This document shows, piece by piece, positions 24,176-30,715 of a DNA stretch of 37,689 bases. Numbering within the stretch: the first letter of the stretch is position 1; every line of letters begins with the position of its first letter. The notes under the pieces are model-generated. The model searched no databases. It saw nothing but the letters and a program-made list of their open reading frames with translations, and was not told the DNA's origin. The position numbers were made by a program, and so were the translations under genes. The stretch is from Pseudomonadota bacterium (GTDB lineage: Bacteria; Pseudomonadota; Alphaproteobacteria; Rhodospirillales; Magnetospirillaceae): contig JAJXUO010000029.1 in assembly GCA_021782815.1 (NCBI GenBank), forward strand, positions 1 to 37,689, in the 5' to 3' direction.

Positions 24176-25231
24176 ATGTTTTCACGTATTTTCAACGATG
24201 CGCCGGGTTCGTTGCGCGGCAGGGTCGGCGGCGTCGGCCTGCTGCTGGTGGCTTTCAATATCCTGGCCTGGCTATGGGCCGTCCTCGCCTTTCACGCCTA
24301 TCCGCTGCTGATGGGCACCGCCCTGCTGGCCTACAGCTTCGGCCTGCGCCACGCCGTGGACGCCGACCATATCGCCGCCATCGACAACGTCACCCGCAAG
24401 ATGATGCAGGAGGGCAAGCGCCCGGTCACGGTGGGGCTGTTCTTCTCGCTGGGCCATTCCACCATCGTGGTGGCGCTGTCGGCGCTGGTGGCCCTGACCA
24501 CCGCCGTCATCCAGAGCCATTTCGCCGATATGAAGGCTCTGGGCGGCATCATCAGCACCAGCGTCTCGGCCTTTTTCCTGTTCGCCATCGCCGCCGCCAA
24601 TCTGATCATCCTGATCAATACCTGGAAAAGCTTCCGCGGCGTCACCAGCGGCCGCAAGGCGCTGGCGGAGGAGGATCTCGACATGCTGCTGGCCGGCGGC
24701 GGCCTGATGACCCGCATCTTCCGCCGCCTGTTCCGCCTGATCGGCAAAAGCTGGCACATGTACGGCCTGGGCCTGCTGTTCGGCCTGGGCTTCGACACCG
24801 CCACCGAGGTGGGCCTGCTCGGCATTTCCGCCTCGGGCGCCAGCAACGGCCTGTCGCCCTGGGCCATCATGGTGTTCCCGGTGCTGTTTTCCGCCGGCAT
24901 GGCCCTGATCGACACCGCCGACGGCATCCTCATGCTGGGAGCCTACGGCTGGGCCTTCGTCAAACCCATCCGCAAGCTCTATTACAACCTCACCATCACC
25001 TCGCTGTCGGTGCTGGTGGCGGTGATGGTGGGCGGTATCGAAACCCTGGGCCTGATCGGCGGCCAGTTCAAACTGGACGGCGCCTTCTGGAGCCTGATCG
25101 GCGGCATCAACGATCATTTCGGCCTGCTGGGCTACGGCATCGTCGGCCTGTTCGTGCTGGGCTGGATCGCCTCGCTGGTGATCTACAAGCTCAAAGGGTA
25201 CGACGCGGTGGAGGCCGAAGCCTCGGCCTGA
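24176..25231 (+). CDS. NiCoT-family nickel/cobalt permease
   Basis: 351-aa membrane protein with about eight helices. The diagnostic motif is RHAVDADHIAAIDN, with HAVDADH at residues 59-65, in the first periplasm-facing metal site; GLFFSLGHSTIVV (about 84-96) and LGFDTATEVGLLGI (about 202-215) are the other two family signatures. GGAGGG lies six bases before ATG 24176; an in-frame upstream ATG at 24029 lies inside the riboswitch and is rejected. The cobalamin riboswitch upstream makes cobalt the likelier physiological substrate over nickel, since cobalt is needed for B12. It imports the ion across the inner membrane. A clean terminator follows at 25247. Confidence 0.95.
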   Translation: MFSRIFNDAPGSLRGRVGGVGLLLVAFNILAWLWAVLAFHAYPLLMGTALLAYSFGLRHAVDADHIAAIDNVTRKMMQEGKRPVTVGLFFSLGHSTIVVALSALVALTTAVIQSHFADMKALGGIISTSVSAFFLFAIAAANLIILINTWKSFRGVTSGRKALAEEDLDMLLAGGGLMTRIFRRLFRLIGKSWHMYGLGLLFGLGFDTATEVGLLGISASGASNGLSPWAIMVFPVLFSAGMALIDTADGILMLGAYGWAFVKPIRKLYYNLTITSLSVLVAVMVGGIETLGLIGGQFKLDGAFWSLIGGINDHFGLLGYGIVGLFVLGWIASLVIYKLKGYDAVEAEASA

Positions 25232-25246
25232 TCTCCGGTTTCTCCG

Positions 25247-25273
25247 AGCCCCCGCCACGGCGGGGGCTTTTTC
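25247..25273 (+). terminator. Rho-independent terminator of the NiCoT gene
   Basis: AGCCCCCGCC pairs with GGCGGGGGCT around a very short loop and is followed by TTTTT. It begins 15 bases after the stop codon. Confidence 0.93.
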
Positions 25274-25323
25274 ATGCGCATGTCACATTGCCGCCGGGGC
25301 CCCTCTGGCTATAACCTGCTCCC

Positions 25324-25929
25324 ATGACCGATTGCGTTCTGATCCGCCCCTCCACCGACGACGATGTTCCCGCCATGCTGGACATCTACCGTTCCCATGT
25401 GCATCGCGGCGTCGACGACCTGCTGGGGCCGGAGGAGGAGCCCTTCGAGGTCGAGGATCTGAAGAAGCGGCGCAAGAACATGAAAAAGCGCCGCCTGCCG
25501 CATCTGGTGGCCGAGATCGGCGGCCAGGTGGTGGGCTATGCCTATGCCGTGCCCTTCCGCAAACGCCCGGCCTACCGCTATACCGTCAAGCATTCCATCT
25601 ATATCCACGGCGGATATCTGCATGCCGGCATCGGCCGCCTGCTGCTGCCGGCCCTGATCGAGGCCTGCGCCGCCGCCGGCTATCTGCAGATGATCGGCTA
25701 TATCGACGCCACCAACCAGCCCTCGCTGCGCCTGCACGAGGCCTGCGGCTTCTCCCGCGTCGGCCTGCTGCCCTCGGTGGGTTTCAAATACGGCCATTGG
25801 ACCGACAGCGTGATGATGCAGCGCCCCCTGGGCCCCGGCGACAGCGCCCCGCCCCGCCCGTGGGAAGGCACCGCCCCCAGCCCGGCCCCCGACTCTCCGC
25901 CGCTGTCCCCCGCCGCCGATCCCGCCTGA
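25324..25929 (+). CDS. GNAT-family N-acetyltransferase, phosphinothricin-acetyltransferase-like
   Basis: 201-aa cytoplasmic acetyltransferase. It opens with VLIRPSTDDDVPAMLDIYRSHV, typical of the Pat subgroup. The acetyl-CoA loop lies in SIYIHGGYLHAGIGRLLLPALIEAC (about residues 93-117), where the family's QRxGxG/A signal is HAGIGR, followed by IGYIDATNQPSLRLHEACGFSRVG with the Asn-Glu-Gly pattern seen in this family. An insertion LKKRRKNMKKRRL (about 46-58) is strongly basic. The C terminus (PPRPWEGTAPSPAPD onward) is a Pro/Ala-rich tail of about 35 residues that is not part of the fold. Substrate unknown; it may be a detoxifying enzyme. The ribosome-binding site is weak. Confidence 0.82.
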   Translation: MTDCVLIRPSTDDDVPAMLDIYRSHVHRGVDDLLGPEEEPFEVEDLKKRRKNMKKRRLPHLVAEIGGQVVGYAYAVPFRKRPAYRYTVKHSIYIHGGYLHAGIGRLLLPALIEACAAAGYLQMIGYIDATNQPSLRLHEACGFSRVGLLPSVGFKYGHWTDSVMMQRPLGPGDSAPPRPWEGTAPSPAPDSPPLSPAADPA

Positions 25930-25972
25930 GCCGATCCGCCTGTTGTTCGGCTGACGCCCCCTCCCTCGCCCA

Positions 25973-25988
25973 TTTCTGTATACAGAAA
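25973..25988. promoter_or_regulatory. 16-bp perfect palindrome, candidate operator of the GntR gene
   Basis: TTTCTGTATACAGAAA is fully symmetric and contains the GTATAC core favoured by FadR-subfamily GntR regulators. It lies 45 bases before the gntR ATG within a local AT-rich dip, so it probably overlaps the promoter and serves autoregulation. Confidence 0.6.
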
Positions 25989-26033
25989 CTAATTTTCTGG
26001 ATTCATTTTATCGGTTGTGCGTATTCTTCCGGC

Positions 26034-26708
26034 ATGAATTCCTGCACCGCCCCCCTGCCAGACCGCCTGCGCGAACAGATCGAGGAAGCCATCGCCACCG
26101 GCCGCTTGCCTCCCGGCACCCGGCTGGACGAGGTGGGGCTGGCGGCACAGCACGGCGTCTCGCGCACGCCGTTGCGCGAGGCGCTGATCCAGCTGGCCGC
26201 CGCCGGCTATATCGAGCGGCGCAGCGGTAAGGGCTGGGAGGTGGCGCGGGTGTCGGCGCCGCGCCTCTGCGAAATGTTCGAGGTGATGGCCGAACTGGAA
26301 GGCATGGCCGGGCGGCTGGCGGCGCGGCGCGCCGACGAGGCCGATCATCAAAGCCTGCTGGCTGCCCACCAGGCCTGCCAGGCGGCGCGCGACGCCGGTG
26401 TCATCGAGGATTTCTACCGCCGCAACGAGGCCTTCCACCACGCTCTGTACGCCGCCGCCCACAACGGTTTTCTCGCCGAGCAGGCCGCCGGCCTGCATCG
26501 CCGCCTGCGCCCCTTCCGCCGCTTACAGATCAAGATGCGCAACCGCATGCAAACCTCGCACGGCGAGCATGGCCGCATCCTCGAGGCCCTGCGCGACGGC
26601 GACGGCGCCGCCGCCGAGGCCCTGCTGCGCGCCCATATCACCATTCAGGGCGATCGCTTCACCGACCTCATGGCCCTGATGGATCGCCTGATACCGCCCG
26701 GCCAATGA
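26034..26708 (+). CDS. GntR-family regulator, FadR/FCD subgroup
   Basis: 224 aa. Winged helix in residues about 8-75: LREQIEEAIATGRLPPGTRLDEVGLAAQHGVSRTPLREALIQLAAAGYIERR, with SRTPLREAL as the recognition helix. The FCD ligand-binding domain follows (about 80-215): LCEMFEVMAELEGMAGRLAA, FYRRNEAFHHALYAAAHN, and HGEHGRILEALRDGDGAAAEALLRAHI, where the Asp/His pattern (N-E-x-F-H, then S-H-x-E-H) normally holds a metal next to a carboxylate ligand. ATG 26034 is chosen because the longer frame upstream only shadows the GNAT gene. Its target may be the TSUP permease at 26776 that starts 67 bases downstream. The effector is unknown. Confidence 0.9.
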   Translation: MNSCTAPLPDRLREQIEEAIATGRLPPGTRLDEVGLAAQHGVSRTPLREALIQLAAAGYIERRSGKGWEVARVSAPRLCEMFEVMAELEGMAGRLAARRADEADHQSLLAAHQACQAARDAGVIEDFYRRNEAFHHALYAAAHNGFLAEQAAGLHRRLRPFRRLQIKMRNRMQTSHGEHGRILEALRDGDGAAAEALLRAHITIQGDRFTDLMALMDRLIPPGQ

Positions 26709-26730
26709 TTTGACCCGTTGGGTCAAATCA
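26706..26730. other. 11-bp perfect hairpin over the gntR stop codon
   Basis: TGATTTGACCC pairs with GGGTCAAATCA around GTT; the gntR TGA stop lies inside the left arm. No T-run follows, so it may be an attenuator or operator for the TSUP gene downstream. The right arm plus the next bases (26722-26739) repeat, inverted, the 18-mer at 1279-1296. Confidence 0.6.
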
Positions 26731-26775
26731 AGTGCCGACCGGTGTTCCCACCCCTTCTCCCGAAAGCACCGCCCC

Positions 26776-27522
26776 ATGACCTTCGCCCATTTGCTGCTGC
26801 TGGCCGGCGCCGCCTTCCTGGCCGGCGCCTTGAACTCCGTGGCCGGAGGCGGCTCCTTCCTGTCGTTTCCCGCCCTGGTCTATGTCGGCGTGCCCTCGGT
26901 GATGGCCAATGCCACCAACACCGTGGCGCTGTTTCCCGGCCAGTTGGCCAGCGCCTGGGCCTACCGCCGCGATTTCCCCCGCCTGCCCGGCCTGCATCCT
27001 CTGGTGCTGATCCTGGTCAGTCTGACCGGCGGCGTGGCCGGCGCCCTGCTGCTGGTCTCGACGCCGCAGAAATCCTTCGACGCCGTGGTGCCGTGGCTGC
27101 TGCTGCTGGCCACCCTGCTGTTCGCCTTTTCCAAGCGTCTGGTGCCGTGGCTGCAACGCCGCATCCATGTGGGACCGCGCACCGTCTGCGCCCTGCAATT
27201 CCTGCTGGGGATCTATGGCGGTTATTTCGGCGGCGCCGTGGGCATCATGATGCTGGCGGTGTTCGGCCTGTTCGGCATCGACGACATCCACGCCGCCAAT
27301 GCCCTGAAAACCCTGCTGGGCGGGCTGATCAACGCCATCGCCGTGATCTGCTTCATCATCGCCGGCAAGGTGGAGCTGTTGCCCGCCCTCGTCATGCTCA
27401 CCGCCTCGGTCCTCGGCGGTTACGCGGGGGCGCGCGGCGCCAAAGTCGTGCCGCAGGCGCTGCTGCGGCGCGGCGTGGTGGCGGCCGGCGCCGTCATGAC
27501 CCTGGTGTTTTTCGTAAGGTGA
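26776..27522 (+). CDS. TauE/SafE (TSUP) family membrane permease, second copy
   Basis: 248 aa with about eight membrane helices. The N-terminal signature is FLAGALNSVAGGGSFLSFPALVYVGVPSVMANATNTVALFPG (about residues 15-56), and the second half-repeat is LLGIYGGYFGGAVGIMMLAVFGLFG (about 144-168), followed by LKTLLGGLINAIAVICFIIAGKVE. It is not a close copy of the permease at 19949: the Gly-rich loops differ (VAGGGSFLSF against VVGGGGLIQV). It follows gntR by 67 bases and may be its regulated partner. The gene ends exactly where the convergent dyp gene ends, with no spacer and no terminator. Substrate unknown; organic sulfonates, sulfite or related anions are typical of the family. Confidence 0.88.
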   Translation: MTFAHLLLLAGAAFLAGALNSVAGGGSFLSFPALVYVGVPSVMANATNTVALFPGQLASAWAYRRDFPRLPGLHPLVLILVSLTGGVAGALLLVSTPQKSFDAVVPWLLLLATLLFAFSKRLVPWLQRRIHVGPRTVCALQFLLGIYGGYFGGAVGIMMLAVFGLFGIDDIHAANALKTLLGGLINAIAVICFIIAGKVELLPALVMLTASVLGGYAGARGAKVVPQALLRRGVVAAGAVMTLVFFVR

Positions 27523-28428
27523 CTATTCCGCCCGTTGCAGGAACTCCTGCGAAGGCGCGAAGAACGCGGCACCGGTAACGGCGCGGGAGAAATCCAGCAG
27601 ACGGTCGGCATGGCCCTGGCCGTCGCGCCGTACCATGGCCTCCAGCATACGGCGGAACGGGGCCGGGCTGCGGCCGTAGGCCACGAAATAAAGCCCATGC
27701 TCGCCGGTGCCGCCATAGGGCAGGCTGTGGCGCACCACCTGCAGTTCCGCCCCGTCCTCGTCCTCGATGACCACGCGGGCGATATGGGCGCCGGGGGGCT
27801 TCGCCTCCAGTTCCTCATCCTCGGCCTTGCTGCGGCCGATCGCCGCCTCCTGCTCGGCCAGGCTCAGCCGCTCCCAGGCGGCGAGATCGTGGATATAGCG
27901 CTGCAGGCTGACATAGCTGCCCGCCGCGAAGTCCGCATCCTCGTCGCCCACCAGGGCGGCCTCGGGGCGTTCGGCGCCGCAGGGGTTTTCCGTGCCGTCG
28001 ACGAAACCGGTGAGATCGCGGGACTCGCGGGTGCGGAAACCGTGGATCTCCTCCACCACCGACACCGCCGCCCCCAGGGCGTTCCGCGCCGCCCGCGCCA
28101 GGGCGAACACCGAATCCGGACGCTGCCCATGCACATGCAAGAAGAGATCGGCCGGGGTGGCCGGGGCGCTGCGCGGCCCATCCTCCAGCGCCTGGAACGG
28201 CGCCAGATCGCGCGGCCGGCGGGGGCCATAAAGCGCCGGCCAGATGGCGGCGCCGATGGCCACGGCGCAGGAGAGCGCCGCATCGGCGGTCTCATCCGCC
28301 AGCCGCGCCCCCAAGGCCGGCAGGCCGCGCAAAGCCCGGCGCACCGCCGCGGCGTCCGTCACCATCAGGGTCAGGAACACCGCGAAGCTTTCCCCTTCCG
28401 CGCAGATGGCCGTTTGAGGCTGAGGCAT
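27523..28428 (-). CDS. DyP-type haem peroxidase (B class)
   Basis: 301 aa. DyP peroxidases use haem and hydrogen peroxide to oxidise dyes, lignin-like phenolics or other substrates. Seen: the distal motif GFVDGTENP with Asp144, the likely proximal haem ligand His215 (GAHIARVV) and the distal Arg233 (VVRHSLPYGG); these positions follow from aligning by memory to DypB of Rhodococcus. A GSYVSLQRYIHDLAAWERL stretch and the C-terminal LLDFSRAVTGAAFFAPS are also characteristic. GGGAG precedes ATG 28428; a longer frame to 28722 crosses repeat DNA and is rejected. There is no signal peptide and no encapsulin shell gene or C-terminal targeting peptide visible nearby, so it is probably cytoplasmic. Confidence 0.92.
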   Translation of the reverse strand: MPQPQTAICAEGESFAVFLTLMVTDAAAVRRALRGLPALGARLADETADAALSCAVAIGAAIWPALYGPRRPRDLAPFQALEDGPRSAPATPADLFLHVHGQRPDSVFALARAARNALGAAVSVVEEIHGFRTRESRDLTGFVDGTENPCGAERPEAALVGDEDADFAAGSYVSLQRYIHDLAAWERLSLAEQEAAIGRSKAEDEELEAKPPGAHIARVVIEDEDGAELQVVRHSLPYGGTGEHGLYFVAYGRSPAPFRRMLEAMVRRDGQGHADRLLDFSRAVTGAAFFAPSQEFLQRAE

Positions 28429-28501
28429 GACCGCTCCCTTAAGACTGCAAAACCACGTCCGGCCCCGATGCTGCCCAAAGGCGCGGCGATTGACAAGGCT
28501 T

Positions 28502-28590
28502 GACAGGACGATCGGGTGAACGCGCGATCGTTGTTCGCTTGAAGGGGATTTTCGCCGCGTTGGCGCGATGAGCGCCCGCGCAACCGTTTG
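28502..28590 (-). repeat. Repeat family C, copy 2 (inverted)
   Basis: The reverse complement of 10401-10489 with few differences; blocks such as AACGGTTGCGCGGGCGC and GCGCCAACGCGGCGAAAAT are identical when read on the minus strand. Confidence 0.85.
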
Positions 28591-28592
28591 CG

Positions 28593-28642
28593 CGCAAGCC
28601 AAGCTGGCGGCCGGCCCGCGCCCGGCGCCTGAGCGGACATAT
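28593..28642 (-). repeat. Repeat family A, truncated fragment (inverted)
   Basis: On the minus strand it reads ATATGTCCGCTCAGGCGCCG, then GGCG and CCGCCAGCTTGGCTTGCGC, matching the first 50 bases of a unit at 19528. The rest of the unit is missing. A still shorter piece (CCAGCTTGGCTTGCGC) occurs at 36555-36570. Confidence 0.75.
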
Positions 28643-28649
28643 GAAAACC

Positions 28650-28677
28650 AGGACAATCGGCTTCGCCCGATTGTCCT
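28650..28677. other. 11-bp perfect hairpin upstream of marR
   Basis: AGGACAATCGG pairs with CCGATTGTCCT around CTTCGC. Read on the minus strand it is followed by GGTTTTCAT, a weak T-run, so it could end transcription entering from the marR side. Its role is unclear. Confidence 0.5.
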
Positions 28678-28684
28678 GCAAGGC

Positions 28685-28713
28685 TTGACAGAATTTAGCT
28701 GCCTAGGCAGTAT
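28685..28713 (+). promoter_or_regulatory. marR promoter overlapped by the CTGCCTAGGCAG operator
   Basis: TTGACA at 28685-28690 is a perfect -35 element, and CAGTAT at 28708-28713 sits 17 bases on as a possible -10. The 12-bp palindrome CTGCCTAGGCAG (28699-28710) lies between them and reaches into the -10, so a bound MarR dimer would block RNA polymerase. Confidence 0.7.
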
Positions 28714-28739
28714 CTGCTTCATCCAGAGAGTTTCGGACC

Positions 28740-29213
28740 ATGCCGCAAGACCCGCCGCCGCTGTTTTCCGCCGACAATTACACCCCCAGGCGCAATCCCT
28801 TGCGCCATATCGTGGATATTGCCGGCGCGGTGCGCCAGCAGATCGACCGCAAGGCCGCCGATCTCGGGATCACCTGGGCGCAGTGGGTGGTGTTGATGCG
28901 CATCGCCAGCGGCATCGGCTCCAGCGCCGCCGAGCTGTGCCGGGCCATCGGCTATGACAGTGGCTCCATGACCCGCATGCTCGACCGCCTGGAAAAGGCC
29001 GGGCTGATCTGCCGCCACCGCTGCTGCGAAGACCGCCGCGTGGTGAAAATCGCCCTGACCGAGGCCGGGCAGGCGCTTTATCCCCGCCTGGCGCCTATTG
29101 CCATCGCCAGCCTCAATCACAATCTGCAAGGCTTCACTCCGGAAGAGATCGAGACCCTGATGGATTTTCTCGACCGCATTCTGGCCAATCAAGGCAAAGC
29201 CTGCGGAAAGTGA
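28740..29213 (+). CDS. MarR-family repressor of the efflux operon
   Basis: 157-aa MarR regulator. The winged helix is GITWAQWVVLMRIASGIGSSAAELCRAIGYDSGSMTRMLDRLEKAGLICRHRCCEDRRVVKIALTEAG (about residues 41-108), with the DRR wing typical of the family. The start ATG 28740 has only a weak ribosome-binding site. An identical 12-bp palindrome lies upstream of this gene and upstream of the next one (29233-29244), so it most likely represses both itself and the efflux genes and lets go when it binds a phenolic or drug ligand. Two adjacent cysteines (HRCCEDRR) sit right at the wing, which could make it redox- or electrophile-sensitive. Confidence 0.92.
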   Translation: MPQDPPPLFSADNYTPRRNPLRHIVDIAGAVRQQIDRKAADLGITWAQWVVLMRIASGIGSSAAELCRAIGYDSGSMTRMLDRLEKAGLICRHRCCEDRRVVKIALTEAGQALYPRLAPIAIASLNHNLQGFTPEEIETLMDFLDRILANQGKACGK

Positions 29214-29220
29214 AATTTTT

Positions 29221-29250
29221 TTGCCTAAATCGCTGCCTAGGCAGTTACAG
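29221..29250 (+). promoter_or_regulatory. Second MarR operator before the efflux operon
   Basis: CTGCCTAGGCAG at 29233-29244 is identical to the site before marR, and a half-site TTGCCTA lies at 29221-29227. It falls in the 64-base gap between marR and the outer-membrane gene. Confidence 0.75.
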
Positions 29251-29277
29251 CCTTAACATCTATTTTTGGATTCCCCC

Positions 29278-30690
29278 ATGCGCCATCGCCTCCTGCTGGC
29301 TCCGACCCTGTCCCTGCTGCTGCTGACGGCCTGCGCCGATCCCGGCGGCATCGCCCCGCGCGACAGCCTGCGCGCGCCGCCGCCCTTGCGGCTGGCGGCC
29401 GCCCAGGCCCCCTGGCCCCGCGCCGACTGGTGGCGCGGCCTGAAGGATGCCCAGCTCGACCGCCTGATCGCGCAGGGACTGGCCGATAATCCCACCCTGC
29501 ACCTGGCCGAGGCCCGCCTGCGCCGCGCGCAAGCGCTGGCCGGCGAGGCCCAGGCCGCCCTGGCGCCGCAGGTGACGGCCGGCGGCAGCATGGTGGAGCA
29601 GCGTTTCCCCGCCAACGGCGTCTATCCGCCGCCCTATGCCGCCAACATCCGCAGCCTGGATCATCTGGGGCTGGACGGCGCCTATGATCTCGACCTCTGG
29701 GGCGGCGACGAGGCCCGTCTGCGCGCCGCCCTGGGCGAGGCCCGGGCCGAGGCCGTCGAGGTGCAGGCCGCCCGCCTGGATCTGGCCGCCGCCATCGCCC
29801 AATCCTATGTGCGCCTGGCCGACGCCTACGACCAGCGCGATCTCGACCGCGCTCTCTTGGCCCAGAAGCGGCGCATCGCCCTGCTGGCCGAGCAGCGGGC
29901 CGAGGCCGGGCTCGACAGCGCCATCGCCGCCCGCGAGGCCCAGGCCGCCGGCGCCGCCCTGGAGGCCGCGCTGGCCGCCGACGACGAACGCATCGCCCTT
30001 TTGGGGCAGCAGGTGGCGGTGCTGGCCGGGCAAAGCCCCGATCACGGCCGCGATCTGACCCGCCCCGCCTTGCGCCTGTCCGCCGCCGTGGGCCTGCCCA
30101 CCACGCTCTCCACCGCCCTGATCGGCCGCCGCCCCGACGTGGTGGCCCAGCGCTGGCGGGTGGAGGCGGCCGAGCAGGACATCAAGGCGGCCCATGCCGC
30201 CTTCTATCCCGATCTCAAGCTCACCGCCTTTGTCGGCCTCGATTCCATCGGCGTCGGCAATTTTCTGGTGGGCTCGGCCCGCGATTACGGCGTCGGCCCC
30301 GCCGTAACCCTGCCCATTTTCGACGGCGGCCGCCTGCGCGCCGCCCTGGGCGCCGCCGCCGCCGGGCGCGACATGGCGGTGGACCGTTACAACGCCGCCG
30401 TGCTGGCCGCCCTCGAGGACGTGGTGGGCCGCCTCACCGCCTGGCAGGCCAACGAAACCGCCCTGGCCCGCGAACAGGCCGCCACCGCCCAGCTGGAACA
30501 GGCCTGGCGTCTGGCCGGTCTGCGCTACCGCCAGGGCCTGGTCAACGATCTGGCGGTGCTGGAGGCCGAAGGCCGCCTGACCGAACAGAAACGCCAGCTG
30601 CTGGCCGCCCGGAATCGCCGTTATGCCCTGGCCGTCGCCCTGGCCCATGCCCTGGGCGGCGGCTACGCCCCCCATCCCGCCGCCCTTTGA
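29278..30690 (+). CDS. Outer-membrane efflux lipoprotein (NodT/OprM-type)
   Basis: 470 aa. The N terminus MRHRLLLAPTLSLLLLTAC carries a lipoprotein signal with Cys19 in the lipobox LTAC; the next residue is Ala, not Asp, so outer-membrane sorting is expected. Two outer-membrane efflux (TolC-like) repeats follow: WWRGLKDAQLDRLIAQGLADNPTLHLAEARLRRAQALAGEAQAAL (about residues 50-95) and the second from about TTLSTALIGRRPDVVAQRWRVEAAEQDI (about 278 onward), with long helices rich in Ala and Gln typical of the tunnel. It is the exit channel of the tripartite pump encoded with the next two genes. ATG 29278 is used because a TTG twelve bases upstream would spoil the signal peptide. No Shine-Dalgarno is visible. 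Confidence 0.92.
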   Translation: MRHRLLLAPTLSLLLLTACADPGGIAPRDSLRAPPPLRLAAAQAPWPRADWWRGLKDAQLDRLIAQGLADNPTLHLAEARLRRAQALAGEAQAALAPQVTAGGSMVEQRFPANGVYPPPYAANIRSLDHLGLDGAYDLDLWGGDEARLRAALGEARAEAVEVQAARLDLAAAIAQSYVRLADAYDQRDLDRALLAQKRRIALLAEQRAEAGLDSAIAAREAQAAGAALEAALAADDERIALLGQQVAVLAGQSPDHGRDLTRPALRLSAAVGLPTTLSTALIGRRPDVVAQRWRVEAAEQDIKAAHAAFYPDLKLTAFVGLDSIGVGNFLVGSARDYGVGPAVTLPIFDGGRLRAALGAAAAGRDMAVDRYNAAVLAALEDVVGRLTAWQANETALAREQAATAQLEQAWRLAGLRYRQGLVNDLAVLEAEGRLTEQKRQLLAARNRRYALAVALAHALGGGYAPHPAAL

Positions 30691-30715
30691 AGCCCCCCTC
30701 CAGGACCCTCCCCTC

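Larger units (their letters stand above)
28494..28691. repeat. Segment bracketed by 13-bp direct repeats
   Basis: CAAGGCTTGACAG occurs at 28494-28506 and again at 28679-28691. Between them lie repeat C (inverted), a fragment of repeat A (inverted) and a hairpin. The arrangement looks like an old insertion with target duplication, but the two 13-mers also each hold a TTGACA promoter-like hexamer. Confidence 0.6.

Noticed and set aside
27523-28428. Encapsulin-loaded DyP system
   Set aside because: No encapsulin gene is in the window and no targeting peptide is visible at the C terminus.
27523-28722. Long form of the DyP gene reaching 28722
   Set aside because: The upstream part crosses repeats C and A; ATG 28428 follows GGGAG and gives the usual length.
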